A stretch of 64,000 nt of DNA, taken from NCBI GenBank assembly GCA_973895155.1, contig OZ316896.1, positions 7,502,001-7,566,000 on the forward strand, in the 5' to 3' direction. Made by a program: the position numbers and the translations under genes. The DNA is from Marsupella aquatica. Its lineage: Eukaryota; Marchantiophyta. Numbering within the stretch: position 1 is the stretch's first letter; the number at the start of each line of letters is the position of its first letter. This document shows, piece by piece, positions 42,382 to 50,860 of the stretch. Under the pieces are notes generated by a model that saw only the letters and a list, made by a program, of their open reading frames with translations, was not told the origin of the DNA and did not search any database.

Positions 42382-44268
42382 TCACGACACCGGTGGTGGA
42401 TCCTCAATGGACGCCCCCAATACTTCCTCCTCAGCCACCGCCGTTGGCCCGCCTACTGACAGATTACCTGCCCTTGACCGAGTCAACTCTCCATCGGCCT
42501 GACTGGGTCCACCTTCGGCTTCAGCCTCGACACTGGCCTCGGCAATACCCACGGCTTCGGCCTCAGCCACTCCCACGGCTTCGGCTTCAGCCACTCCCAC
42601 GGCTTCGGCTTCCCCTTCCCCTAGGGTAGTTGGATCCTTAGCCGTGACCCTGTCTGGGGTCGGTGCTGGGTCTACCTCCTTGATCACCACGGCCTGTGAA
42701 GTCGTATTACTCCTTGACCCTGAAGGTTTCCGCTTCTTCTTCGTTGGTGGCTCGGCAGCTGGTCCCTTCCCCTTCCCACTTACCTCCGGCACTGGTGCAG
42801 GTGGCGCGGCTTGTCCTTCGGCAATTACCACCCCTGGTAACTGGTTTGTCCCAACAGGAGATGGACCTACTGCAGCTAAGCATTTAAATACTGCGGCTTG
42901 TTTCTTCAGCCGCTCTGTTTGGTTGTCGGCCCGCCGCTGTAGGTTCTCCATCTTCCTCGTGATTTCCTCCAACTCCTCTTGGGTTTCATCCAGGTCCTTA
43001 CGTGCCCCCTCCAGCTTGTTTTTGGCCTCCTCCTGCTCCCTGTGGGCTTCCTCCAATTCTTTCTTCAAGGTAGCCCTCTCCTCCTGGGTTGCTCTTAGCT
43101 CCTTGTCGAGCTCTGCAATGATGACAGACTCCATCTGGTTCATCTTGGCGTAAGTCTGTTCGAGCATCTCGTCCTTCTCCCTTAGGTCGGCCTTGAAGCT
43201 GGCCGTCAGGGACGCAAGCTCCTGCTGCAGCGCCATAATCCCTTGATAGGATTTCCCTAACTCGACCTCCTTCTGCTCAAGGGCTCCGCGGATTTTCTCG
43301 AGCTCCCCTTTCAACGCCCATTCCTTTCTTTGGGTCTCCGCCATGGCCCGGCTGTTGGCTGTTATGTGGGCCTCCTCTGTATTCTTCAGCTCTTGCTTCC
43401 ACTTTTCCCTTTCTTTGATCGTGTCGGCCAACTCTTCCTGCGTCTGAGTCAGTTTATCCTTGATATTCTGATTATCAGCCTGCGCGGCGTCCAACTGCCC
43501 CTGCATGATGTTCAGCTCATGTCGTTTAATCCGCAGTTCATCTTGGGCTTTCTTGGCCGCCCTTAGATCTTCAATCTCGGCTTCCATCCTCCTAAGCCGC
43601 CGAATGACCTCGTCCTTCTTGCTTCTCTCTAAAGCCACCGCTTCTTCTAATTGGTGCTTCTCCAACTGCTCCCTATGGAAAAAGGGTCCTACCTCCAACT
43701 CCTCTCCAAAGATGCCGAGCGCAAGTTCCCCACACATCTCACCATACTCCATGGCTCTATTCTTAGCGTAGGTGGAGTAAGTAGAAGTGATCGGCATCGC
43801 CCATCGTGGCCTCTGCTCCCAAGCCGTCCTGCGGATCTCTTCAATCGTGGCTAGAGGTTTGCTTCCTTTTTTGGCTAGCCGCCTGATGTCCTCCGGCCAA
43901 TCTCCTCCTGGTAAATCCTTTTCCTTAGCCAGGGCGGCCTCTTCCTCCTGCTTGATTCGCTCCTGAAATTCCTGCACCGTCTGTTTTATGCCGTCGAAGC
44001 TCGGGGGAGAAACATCTGGTGGGGGAGACTCAGGGCTACTCTGCTGGTTGGGGTCCCCTCGTACTACCCTTGGAAGTGTGGGGACAAACCGGCCACAGGT
44101 CCTTACTCCTGGAACGTGATGGTCCGACCCATAGCCGGAATTATCATGGCTGCAGTCCTCCACTGCCTCCTCTACCTCTTGGACGTCCGGCTTCTCCCTC
44201 TCCTCTTCGTTGGTAGGAGCTTCAGGCAATTCTGCCTCAGATTCGGAGCTTGAGGTTCCCACGTACAT
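42382..44268 (-). CDS. Element B ORF2: long coiled-coil protein
   Basis: 628 residues from MYVGTSSSESE, in the same frame as ORF1, separated only by TAG at about 44366. It has an acidic linker, a conserved EYGEMCGELALGIFGEELEV block, then about 200 residues of heptad coiled coil (EERATLKKELEEAHREQEEA), a KKKRKPSGS basic stretch and an Ala/Glu/Gly-rich tail with short GVAEAEAV repeats. No enzyme motifs. It resembles gag-type proteins of plant elements that have a coiled coil after the capsid-like domain. It may be made by readthrough of the TAG. Confidence 0.6.
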   Translation of the reverse strand: MYVGTSSSESEAELPEAPTNEEEREKPDVQEVEEAVEDCSHDNSGYGSDHHVPGVRTCGRFVPTLPRVVRGDPNQQSSPESPPPDVSPPSFDGIKQTVQEFQERIKQEEEAALAKEKDLPGGDWPEDIRRLAKKGSKPLATIEEIRRTAWEQRPRWAMPITSTYSTYAKNRAMEYGEMCGELALGIFGEELEVGPFFHREQLEKHQLEEAVALERSKKDEVIRRLRRMEAEIEDLRAAKKAQDELRIKRHELNIMQGQLDAAQADNQNIKDKLTQTQEELADTIKEREKWKQELKNTEEAHITANSRAMAETQRKEWALKGELEKIRGALEQKEVELGKSYQGIMALQQELASLTASFKADLREKDEMLEQTYAKMNQMESVIIAELDKELRATQEERATLKKELEEAHREQEEAKNKLEGARKDLDETQEELEEITRKMENLQRRADNQTERLKKQAAVFKCLAAVGPSPVGTNQLPGVVIAEGQAAPPAPVPEVSGKGKGPAAEPPTKKKRKPSGSRSNTTSQAVVIKEVDPAPTPDRVTAKDPTTLGEGEAEAVGVAEAEAVGVAEAEAVGIAEASVEAEAEGGPSQADGELTRSRAGNLSVGGPTAVAEEEVLGASIEDPPPVS

Positions 44269-44367
44269 TCGAACACCTGGCTTGGATTCCGGCCTGATTC
44301 TCTCCTTGTCTCCAGCAAAGGGGTTTTCTCTTGTGAGCCGGTGTAGGCCTACCTCTGTAGTAGTGTC

Positions 44368-46044
44368 CTACATTGTTGCCGTTGCCGTTGTTGTTGCCGA
44401 TGCCGATTTCTTTTCTTTCTCCAGTAGTTTCAGCAGACTCTGCATGCCTGGTTGCTGCATCGGCAAGTCTTCCTTCCTGGGCCTAAACACCTGCTCGATC
44501 GTAGGACTAACAGGTGGTTGAGGCTTCTCAGCCAACGGCCTCGGCGTTGGAGCTTCCTCGGGTGCCCTTACCTGCAGGGGAAGTACCGGGGCAAAAGTCT
44601 GACCTCTGGCATACCGGCACAACAGCGGCATGTGATAGCCAAGCCGCGACACGCTCCCCATGCCGATTACCTGCTGCTCCTCCTTTAAGATCTTCTTCAA
44701 TTGGTTGAGGAGGTACCCGTTGTAGTCCCGGCTTGGGTCTGGCCTTTCTGCCAGATAGACCTGTGCTTTGCCGATCTCTGCCCTCGGCAAGTTACAATGC
44801 ATGGTCACCCGCAAGAAGTCGATCATCTCTCCTATGTGCGGGTTGGTGCAGGTGTTCCGGAAGAAGCCATTCTTCGTTGATGGCCCGGGGAACGACCGGA
44901 ACTCCTTGTCAGGCAAGGTCTTCCTGGTATCAACTTTGGTCTTATTGCCCATCGGCAAGCCAAACACTTCGGCAATCACCTTGGGAGTAAGATAGAAATC
45001 CTTCCCATATATCCTCGTGCAATTGGTCTCGGGTTCCCATGACCCCACGAATTCTAATAGGTCTGACTCCGGTACCTCCGGCTTCAGCCATGGTAATCTT
45101 ACAAAGGCCTCCAAGCCGGATCCGGCCATGAAGCCTTGGTACTTCTTGGTCTGCATGGCCGTAAAGCATGCATCCTCCTCCCGTGCAAAATGTAGTTGCA
45201 CCTCCACCGGTAGGGTTGCCGCCCAGCCCTTCCAGGTGTCATCCCTGGTTGGAATGGCCTTGATGGGATCGACCTCCTCCTCTTCGGCTTCTCCCTGCCT
45301 CCTGCTCTGCTGCTCGGCTGGCTTCTTTGGTGCCGCCGACCTCGTTCTTTTTGCCGGGGTGGCTTCATCGTTGACGGCTCCCTTCCTCTTCATCTCTGCT
45401 GCTGTGGAGGTTTCTCCTAGCACCGTTGCCCGGGTCCACCTTTCTGTGCTACCCTTTAATTCCCAGTGTATGTCGTTGCAGTTCTTGATGGCCTCTCGGA
45501 TGCCGACGACGCTGTCTTTGCAAAACAGAAGATCGTCGAGTTGATTGGAAGTAGGCGTCCACAGGAACTCGTCCTTGATGAGTTCACCTCCTAAGAAAGC
45601 CGTCTTCTGCAGCTCCCACAATCGAGCGAGCTCTAGCCGTTCTCGAGCTGCCCTTTTTGACTCCTCGTCCTCATAAGTCTTGATGTACTCAGTTGCCCGT
45701 TCGAACAGGCATCCCCAGAAATGTGCCGCTTGATTGACGTTGCTCATACCCTCCTTAGGTTGATCGTCGGTATCTACTCTCTCCCCGAGTGCTTGCCTAA
45801 GCAGCTGACAGTAGTTGGCCTCCCGTAGTCGTCTGCCTAGTTCGTGCTCGCAAATGAGCCACCATCTCCTGCAAGCGCTCCTTACCCCTCTCCTCTGCCG
45901 GTCCTTCTTCCCGTTGATCCTTCCTAGCCGCCGACGCTTAACGCGCCCTAACCCTAATCGGGTTTTCACCCTCAGCCTTACCTCCGGCCTCTGCCCGGGT
46001 TCCATGGTTGCCCCTAATTGTTTATATTTTCCTTGTTTTGTCAC
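44368..46044 (-). CDS. Element B ORF1: capsid/plant-transposon-like protein
   Basis: 558 residues. The basic N-terminus is followed by helices (NQAAHFWGCLFERATEYIKT), a KRTRSAAPKKPAEQ stretch that could be a nuclear signal, then the conserved core: DTWKGWAATLPVEVQLHFAR, LLEFVGSWEPETN, FYLTPKVIAEVFGLPMGN, IDFLRVTMHCNLPRAEIGKA, DYNGYLLNQLKKILKEEQ. The core layout is shared with the F1 protein and the K fragment and recalls the plant-transposon/aminotransferase-like domain near 'EVFGLP'. No catalytic motifs. A structural (capsid) role is inferred. Confidence 0.6.
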   Translation of the reverse strand: MTKQGKYKQLGATMEPGQRPEVRLRVKTRLGLGRVKRRRLGRINGKKDRQRRGVRSACRRWWLICEHELGRRLREANYCQLLRQALGERVDTDDQPKEGMSNVNQAAHFWGCLFERATEYIKTYEDEESKRAARERLELARLWELQKTAFLGGELIKDEFLWTPTSNQLDDLLFCKDSVVGIREAIKNCNDIHWELKGSTERWTRATVLGETSTAAEMKRKGAVNDEATPAKRTRSAAPKKPAEQQSRRQGEAEEEEVDPIKAIPTRDDTWKGWAATLPVEVQLHFAREEDACFTAMQTKKYQGFMAGSGLEAFVRLPWLKPEVPESDLLEFVGSWEPETNCTRIYGKDFYLTPKVIAEVFGLPMGNKTKVDTRKTLPDKEFRSFPGPSTKNGFFRNTCTNPHIGEMIDFLRVTMHCNLPRAEIGKAQVYLAERPDPSRDYNGYLLNQLKKILKEEQQVIGMGSVSRLGYHMPLLCRYARGQTFAPVLPLQVRAPEEAPTPRPLAEKPQPPVSPTIEQVFRPRKEDLPMQQPGMQSLLKLLEKEKKSASATTTATATM

Positions 46045-46125
46045 TATACTAAGGTGTTCCTAGGGTGCCTTCCTGCTTTACCCACTTAACCGGCCGAGTG
46101 ATTCCTGTCTAGGCATCACAAGCAT

Positions 46126-46895
46126 TGTAATGAGTTTCCGTCTGGGTTTGGGGAGGTAAAGTGCCCGGTGGTCTTTCCTTAGAGTTTTGAAGCAATAAAA
46201 TCTGGTATTTCTCTTGCAATAGCATATGCGCTATTAACTCTGAATACTTGTTGAATCTCATATTTCTATATTGGGTAGATAATATCAGATTTGCAGAATG
46301 GAACGTCGACAATGTCTTCTCTATTTGTTCTGCGTCATCTACAGGTTCTCCACAAATTGCAAGTTGAGAGACTATGCAAAATAATTTGCTATTATATTCG
46401 GCAATCGACTTATGATCCTACACTTGTAGGTTAATCCAGTCATGCTGAGCTGCTAGGAGAAATACTGTACAAGTATGATCAAATCGGGATTGAAGTTCAT
46501 CCCAAAGGATTCTTGGATTTGCTGCATTCAGATATTGACGCTTAAGTGGGTCCGCTAGGTGGTGTCGTATTAAAATTAGCGCCTTTGCTTTTTGCTGTAG
46601 AGTTGGACCATTATCAATTGTAATGGTTTCTTGTAGATCTTTTGAGATTAGGTGCGCCTCTGCATTGAGAGACCAAGATAAATAATTTGTTCCATCTATT
46701 TGTAGAGCTTGAAAAAGTAGCTTCTCCATACCATTTTGGGTCATTATTCCTTGCAGGTCTGGACTTGGGAATTTCCAAATTCAAGTATTCTTGAATGTAG
46801 GATTCAATTAAATTGAATTGATCGTCTTCGCTTTGCTCGCTCTTAATGTGGTGTATTTCCTTAAGAACACTCTCTTCTTGTGTCAATTTGTTCAA
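46126..46895 (-). pseudogene. copia gag, N-terminal part
   Basis: Frames at 46895-46614, 46744-46418 and 46312-46126. LQIDGTNYLSWSLNAEAHLI and NPRILWDELQSRFDHTCTVF are typical of copia gag (UBN2/DUF4219 type). The frame passes into B at 46126 and continues at 41465. Confidence 0.8.
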
Positions 46896-47084
46896 TTTGA
46901 AGTTGAGATCTTCTTTCTCGGTCTAAATTTGTGTGTCCATGTTGTTGAGTCTTGACCAAATGTTCTAAAAAAAATCTGAGCATGGGTGTAACGATTTGAA
47001 TTGAAATTTTGATCATTGATGAATTCACTATCCCATAGATTTTCTAAGTAAAACACATTCTGAGAAGCACTCGTGCTGATAACA

Positions 47085-47282
47085 TGTTTTATCACAATGC
47101 TCAGCCAGAAAATCAATCCCTTCATTCATGATCTCAAAGGTATATGTACAAGGTAGTTATCCTAGGTAGTTGTGGTAGTTACCTAAGGTTAAGGAGTAAC
47201 CTTAACTTAGACTTAAACTATCCTATCCTATGTATCATAATAAGGCTTAATCAGTACTCTGTGATCTTGGCAAGGCATCACA
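47085..47282 (-). repeat. copia 5' LTR (198 bp)
   Basis: On the minus strand it starts TGTGATGCCTTGCC and ends GTGATAAAACA, immediately followed by TGTTATCAGCACGAG, a plausible tRNA primer-binding site. The second LTR is absent, so the borders rest on the TG...CA ends, the PBS-like site and the return to G2 coding sequence at 47283. The first nine bases equal the 5' starts of B and K. Confidence 0.6.
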
Positions 47283-47323
47283 GAGTCTTACAAAGATTTT
47301 GTGATGGAGGATGGGGGTGAGGG
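47283..47323 (+). pseudogene. G2 fragment between the copia LTR and F2
   Basis: It reads ESYKDFVMEDGGEG and joins VLSMDAVIAKYAMSF after F2 is removed, matching the G1 order (DFGVAGLSMDEYISKHVLSF). Confidence 0.6.
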
Positions 47324-48780
47324 TGTAAGTAGTGGGTAATTCCAAAAGCATGAAGAAACTGAAAAATTTTAAATTTTTTACGGTGATTAGACTGCAATTA
47401 TTGCTAACTATAACTAAAACAACATTCAAAGTTACTAAGTTACTATGTATCCTGAAAGGCAATTGAGATGCCTACCCTACTCTCGAGGATCCCCACGCCA
47501 GGCTGAACTGATGGAAGTTACTCAAGCTCGGACTGTTACCCTCGTGGAGCTACTCGAACTAGAAGACATCCGACAACAAGCTTGAGGAGTAGTCTAAGTC
47601 TTTTTAGTTAGTTTTAAGAATAGTGCATCTTTTCCTATTTTTCAAAATGAGCTATAGAGCTTTAAAAACTATGAGACTTCTTTAGTATATAGTCTATACC
47701 TAGGAAAACCTGCTGGCAAATTTTCAGAATTTTCCGAGCTAGGAGTAGAAAGTTAAAAATAGTTAAATTTGCTAAGTCTTTAAGTCTACCGCATTTACCG
47801 GATTACGCCTTTACGCTCTTACGCTTTTACGAGTTTACGTTTTTACGCTTTTAAGGGTTTACGGTTCTTACTTAGCCATTTCCCGGCTTTTCACTTACTG
47901 AATTGCTATTTTGACTTTTTGAGGAGTATGAAGAGGCATGTCTCTTCGACCCTATGACCTCTTACCCTGTAGGTTTTTACTATAAGACCCCTCCACCACT
48001 AGTGTAGTTTATGGTTAAGTTATGCATTTCTGCCTCTTCCTTGTGTTAAACTAGTTGATCATGAATCTATGAGTTCGAGATCAGGTTTAACATTTGGAGA
48101 GACTTACCTCCTTCTTGTGTTTTTACCTATGATTATAAACACAGGAAGTAAAATTCCTTTTGTGCAAATCTTTGGAGTTGTAATGACAGATTCCTCTTTG
48201 GTGACTCATTACAATTTCCTGAGGTCTTGAAGTTAACTCACTGAGTTTAAGTCTTATTTGAAATTGATGGATTTTCTTTTGTGTTGCTTAGTACCATCTA
48301 AATGTTGAAGTAGCTACCTTTTAGATCTTATCTGAGTACCACTTAGAAAGAAAGGATAAGACGTGTTGATGGCACTTTAAAGAGTACTCTAGTAAGCATT
48401 TTAGATCTGAAAAGCAAATGTGGATTTGAATCCTTGAGTCTTTTCATTTTGACTTATGTCTAAGGAGTAACCTTGGAAAATTCCAGACTCCCTTAGCGTA
48501 CTTTGAGATTATTTTCTCTTGTGTTTTGTTAATTATTCCTTTTTCATTAATTTATGGTTACCTGATGCTGAGTTATCATTGTAAACTACTCACCGCTGTG
48601 GAGCGATCTTCAAAATACCTTATTGAAGTAATCAAACTTGATTACTATGTGTGGAAAACATTTTTAGTTTTTTTATTATTGTTTCAATCTATCAAACCAA
48701 CCCCATCTTGTTCTTTACGGGAACGAATACCGAGTTTGAAGACCTTTAAGTGTGTTTTTGGTTCTTCATAGCAAACTACA
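47324..48780 (+). mobile_element. Element F2: 1,457-bp internal-deletion derivative of F
   Basis: It starts TGTAAGTAGTGGGTAATTCC and ends GCAAACTACA, the same ends as F1 in inverse orientation, flanked by GAGGG at 47319-47323 and 48781-48785. The 5' end (47324-47440) and the last about 45 codons with the whole 3' region (from about 47443) of F remain; most of the 800-residue frame is deleted. Its presence in G2 with an intact duplication shows it moved as a non-autonomous element. Confidence 0.85.
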
Positions 48781-48785
48781 GAGGG

Positions 48786-49309
48786 AGTTCTATCCATGGA
48801 TGCTGTCATTGCCAAATACGCAATGTCATTTGGAGTAGATTTCCGCGGGGAGAAGAAAGAGTCGTCGGGTATCCCTCTTTGCCGCCTTGTTCACATGGAA
48901 GTCGTTCGGACTTTCTAGAAAAATAGTGCATCTATCGACAAGCTCAAGAATTCATTTTGCAGCTCTGGGTACAACTCTTCAATTGGGATACGGTTTTATG
49001 TGTCCAGCCTGCGGATTCAGAAGGAGTTGTTCAATTGTGCACGCCTGAAATTTGGAAGACCTGGGATGCTGTTTGGGTTGCTCATAACGACTTGTTTGAA
49101 GCAGAATGTGCTTTTGATCCGTACTTCCACATTTTGAAGGATAAGATGCTTTGTGTCTTTGATGGGAATCATCGACTCTACACGTGGACTCAAGTAACAA
49201 ATGAGAACCCAGACAATATCAAGTACCATCTGCGTGTTCAATGCACTATCTTTAAGGGAGATTGAGGTTCTCTAGTTGAGCTTGAAGCGGCTATGCACAC
49301 GGTGAACTA
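48786..49309 (+). pseudogene. G2 exon 1: ParB-like domain, decayed
   Basis: It is homologous to G1 exon 1: SMDAVIAKYAMSFGVDFRG, LCRLVHMEVVRTF, then TAG where G1 has Gln, LKDKMLCVFDGNHRLYTW, TGA at 49263, and the end HTVN with donor GTAACT. The DGNHR box is kept. Confidence 0.7.
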
Positions 49310-49415
49310 GTAACTCATCCTTCAGTTGCATAAACGGTATTAAATTTGATGGATTGCTTGATTTTTGCAAGGTTGGTTAGCGCCTGGCGCTGCTAACTTA
49401 AGGTATCTCTCTCAG
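49310..49415 (+). other. G2 intron with AGCGC palindrome
   Basis: GTAACT to CTCTCAG. The palindrome AGCGCCTGGCGCT lies at 49379-49391, inside a longer pair GGTTAGC…GCTAAC. Confidence 0.7.
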
Positions 49416-50050
49416 GTGAGGGCAAGCAGTAGTGGAACCGTCATGGATTCTCGACGCCAATAGAATCAATCGGATTCTAACACATGACCTGGAGGCCTAC
49501 AAGCCTATCATCGACCCTGCCAGCTTCAAGCAATTTTAGACTATTTGCGCAAAGACAAGAAAGGGGTCGTGGTATCCCAAGCACATGCCATTGGAAGCAT
49601 TGGTTTACATCTTGTGCGAAAACAAGATTAAGTCGTATTCACTTCAATTTAAGCTTGACTTGGCTGCTGCTACAACTCAAGGTTGCCCGTGGTCATCTAA
49701 AGAGATCGGTAAGCGGTATGCTGCCATGATGAAGGAGGCAACAAAGGAGTGGAGCATAAAGACATCCAAGATTACCCCCTGATAAGCCCAGAGTGGCAAT
49801 TTTCTGTCAACTTGTGCAAAAATGTACATACTTACGGAGAGGAACAAACGGGAAAAGAAACCAAACTTTGTAGTTTGTACGATGGACCGCGTGCGTCTGT
49901 TCACTGTTGTCTCTTATTTGGATCCAAAGCTGCGATGTACCCTTCTTGTCGCTCACTGTACACCCGAGCTCAGAAAACAATTTTTCCACCCCCCGAGTGT
50001 TAATGATGACCCTGTTAAACAGTGGTGTCGATCACTAGAAGAAAACAGGG
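49416..50050 (+). pseudogene. G2 exon 2, decayed and truncated
   Basis: It is homologous to G1 exon 2 (PSWILDANRINRILTHDLEA; FVVCTMDRVRLFTVVSYLDP; FFHPPSVNDDPVKQWC). A TAG near 49538 and frame changes near 49780 break it. Similarity to G1 ends at about 50040, where the AATGAC-rich region starts, so the rest of the gene is missing. Confidence 0.7.
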
Positions 50051-50059
50051 CCCTTTATG

Positions 50060-50860
50060 ACCAATCACCTAATGATGGAAATGAATCAATGACCAAAATT
50101 TCTAATGACACAAAAAGAATGACGGGAGAATGACTGTCCACAATGACCAATAGACTGAAATGACAAAATGATAACTTTTGCGTCATTTTGTATAATGTCT
50201 GAAATGACAATTGCGACCTAAATGACACAATTTTCCCAAAATGGTCAATTTAGACACATGTCCTAAATGACCCAATAAATAACAACAATGATAAATCAAT
50301 GTTTAGCAACATTATACTCACTCTAGACAATAAATGAAATGACCAAAAATCTATTTGGGTCATTTTGGACAGCGGTGATAAATGACAAAAATGTATTTCC
50401 GTCATTTTAATCAACGATGTTAAATGACAAAATCTAGGGTCAATCTGAAAATAAGAATATATTAGTGTTTACAACAACATACCGTCATTATGGACTTCTC
50501 TCATAAATGATTAAATCTAGGGTCAATCTTGAAATTAGGATATATCAGTGTTTACAATAACATACTGTCATTATGGACTTGTTGCATAAATGACTAAATA
50601 TAAGGTCAATCTAAACATCATGATATATCAATGTTTACAATAACATACAGTCATTATGGACTTATTGCATAAATGACTAGTTATAGAGTCATTAAAGAAC
50701 CCAAGAGATATCAAGATTAAAATACTCAATAGTCATTCCAGACACCGGTCATAATTGTAGAGTCATTGAAGAATGCCAATGACTACAATAAGGGTAATAT
50801 CAATCGTCATATTAGAGGTCATTTTGACCAAATGACTATATAAGTTGTCATTGAAGACAT
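50060..50860. repeat. AATGAC / GTCATT word-rich region
   Basis: AATGAC and GTCATT occur dozens of times in both orientations. Imperfect repeats of about 100 bp (TCTAGGGTCAATCT … TTTACAATAACATACNGTCATTATGGACTT) run from 50440 to 50690. No coding potential. It passes into the 578-bp array. Confidence 0.7.

Larger units (their letters stand above)
41471..46120 (-). mobile_element. Element B: complete 4,650-bp TGT...ACA element
   Basis: It is flanked by AGCAT (41466-41470, 46121-46125); excision restores the copia gag frame. On the minus strand it starts TGTGATGCCTAGACAGG and ends GGGACGCACCACA. The only inverted terminal similarity is TGTGRTGC; no LTRs are present (only about 75 bp precede the first ATG). 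It encodes two long frames separated by one TAG. It is the reference copy for A and C. Confidence 0.9.
37740..47282 (-). mobile_element. Ty1/copia-type retrotransposon, 3' truncated, split by element B
   Basis: The order on the minus strand is LTR (47085-47282), gag (46895-46126), [element B], gag CCHC knuckle, protease-like region, integrase, reverse transcriptase/RNase H, which is the copia order (integrase before RT). The RNase H end and the 3' LTR are missing at about 37740. Many frame breaks make it inactive. It lies in gene G2: the sequence right of the LTR (47283 on) reads into G2. Confidence 0.85.

Noticed and set aside
41471-46120. Element B as a standard LTR retrotransposon
   Set aside because: The termini and duplication fit, but only about 75 bp separate the 5' end from the first ATG and no direct repeat of either end was found at the other end.
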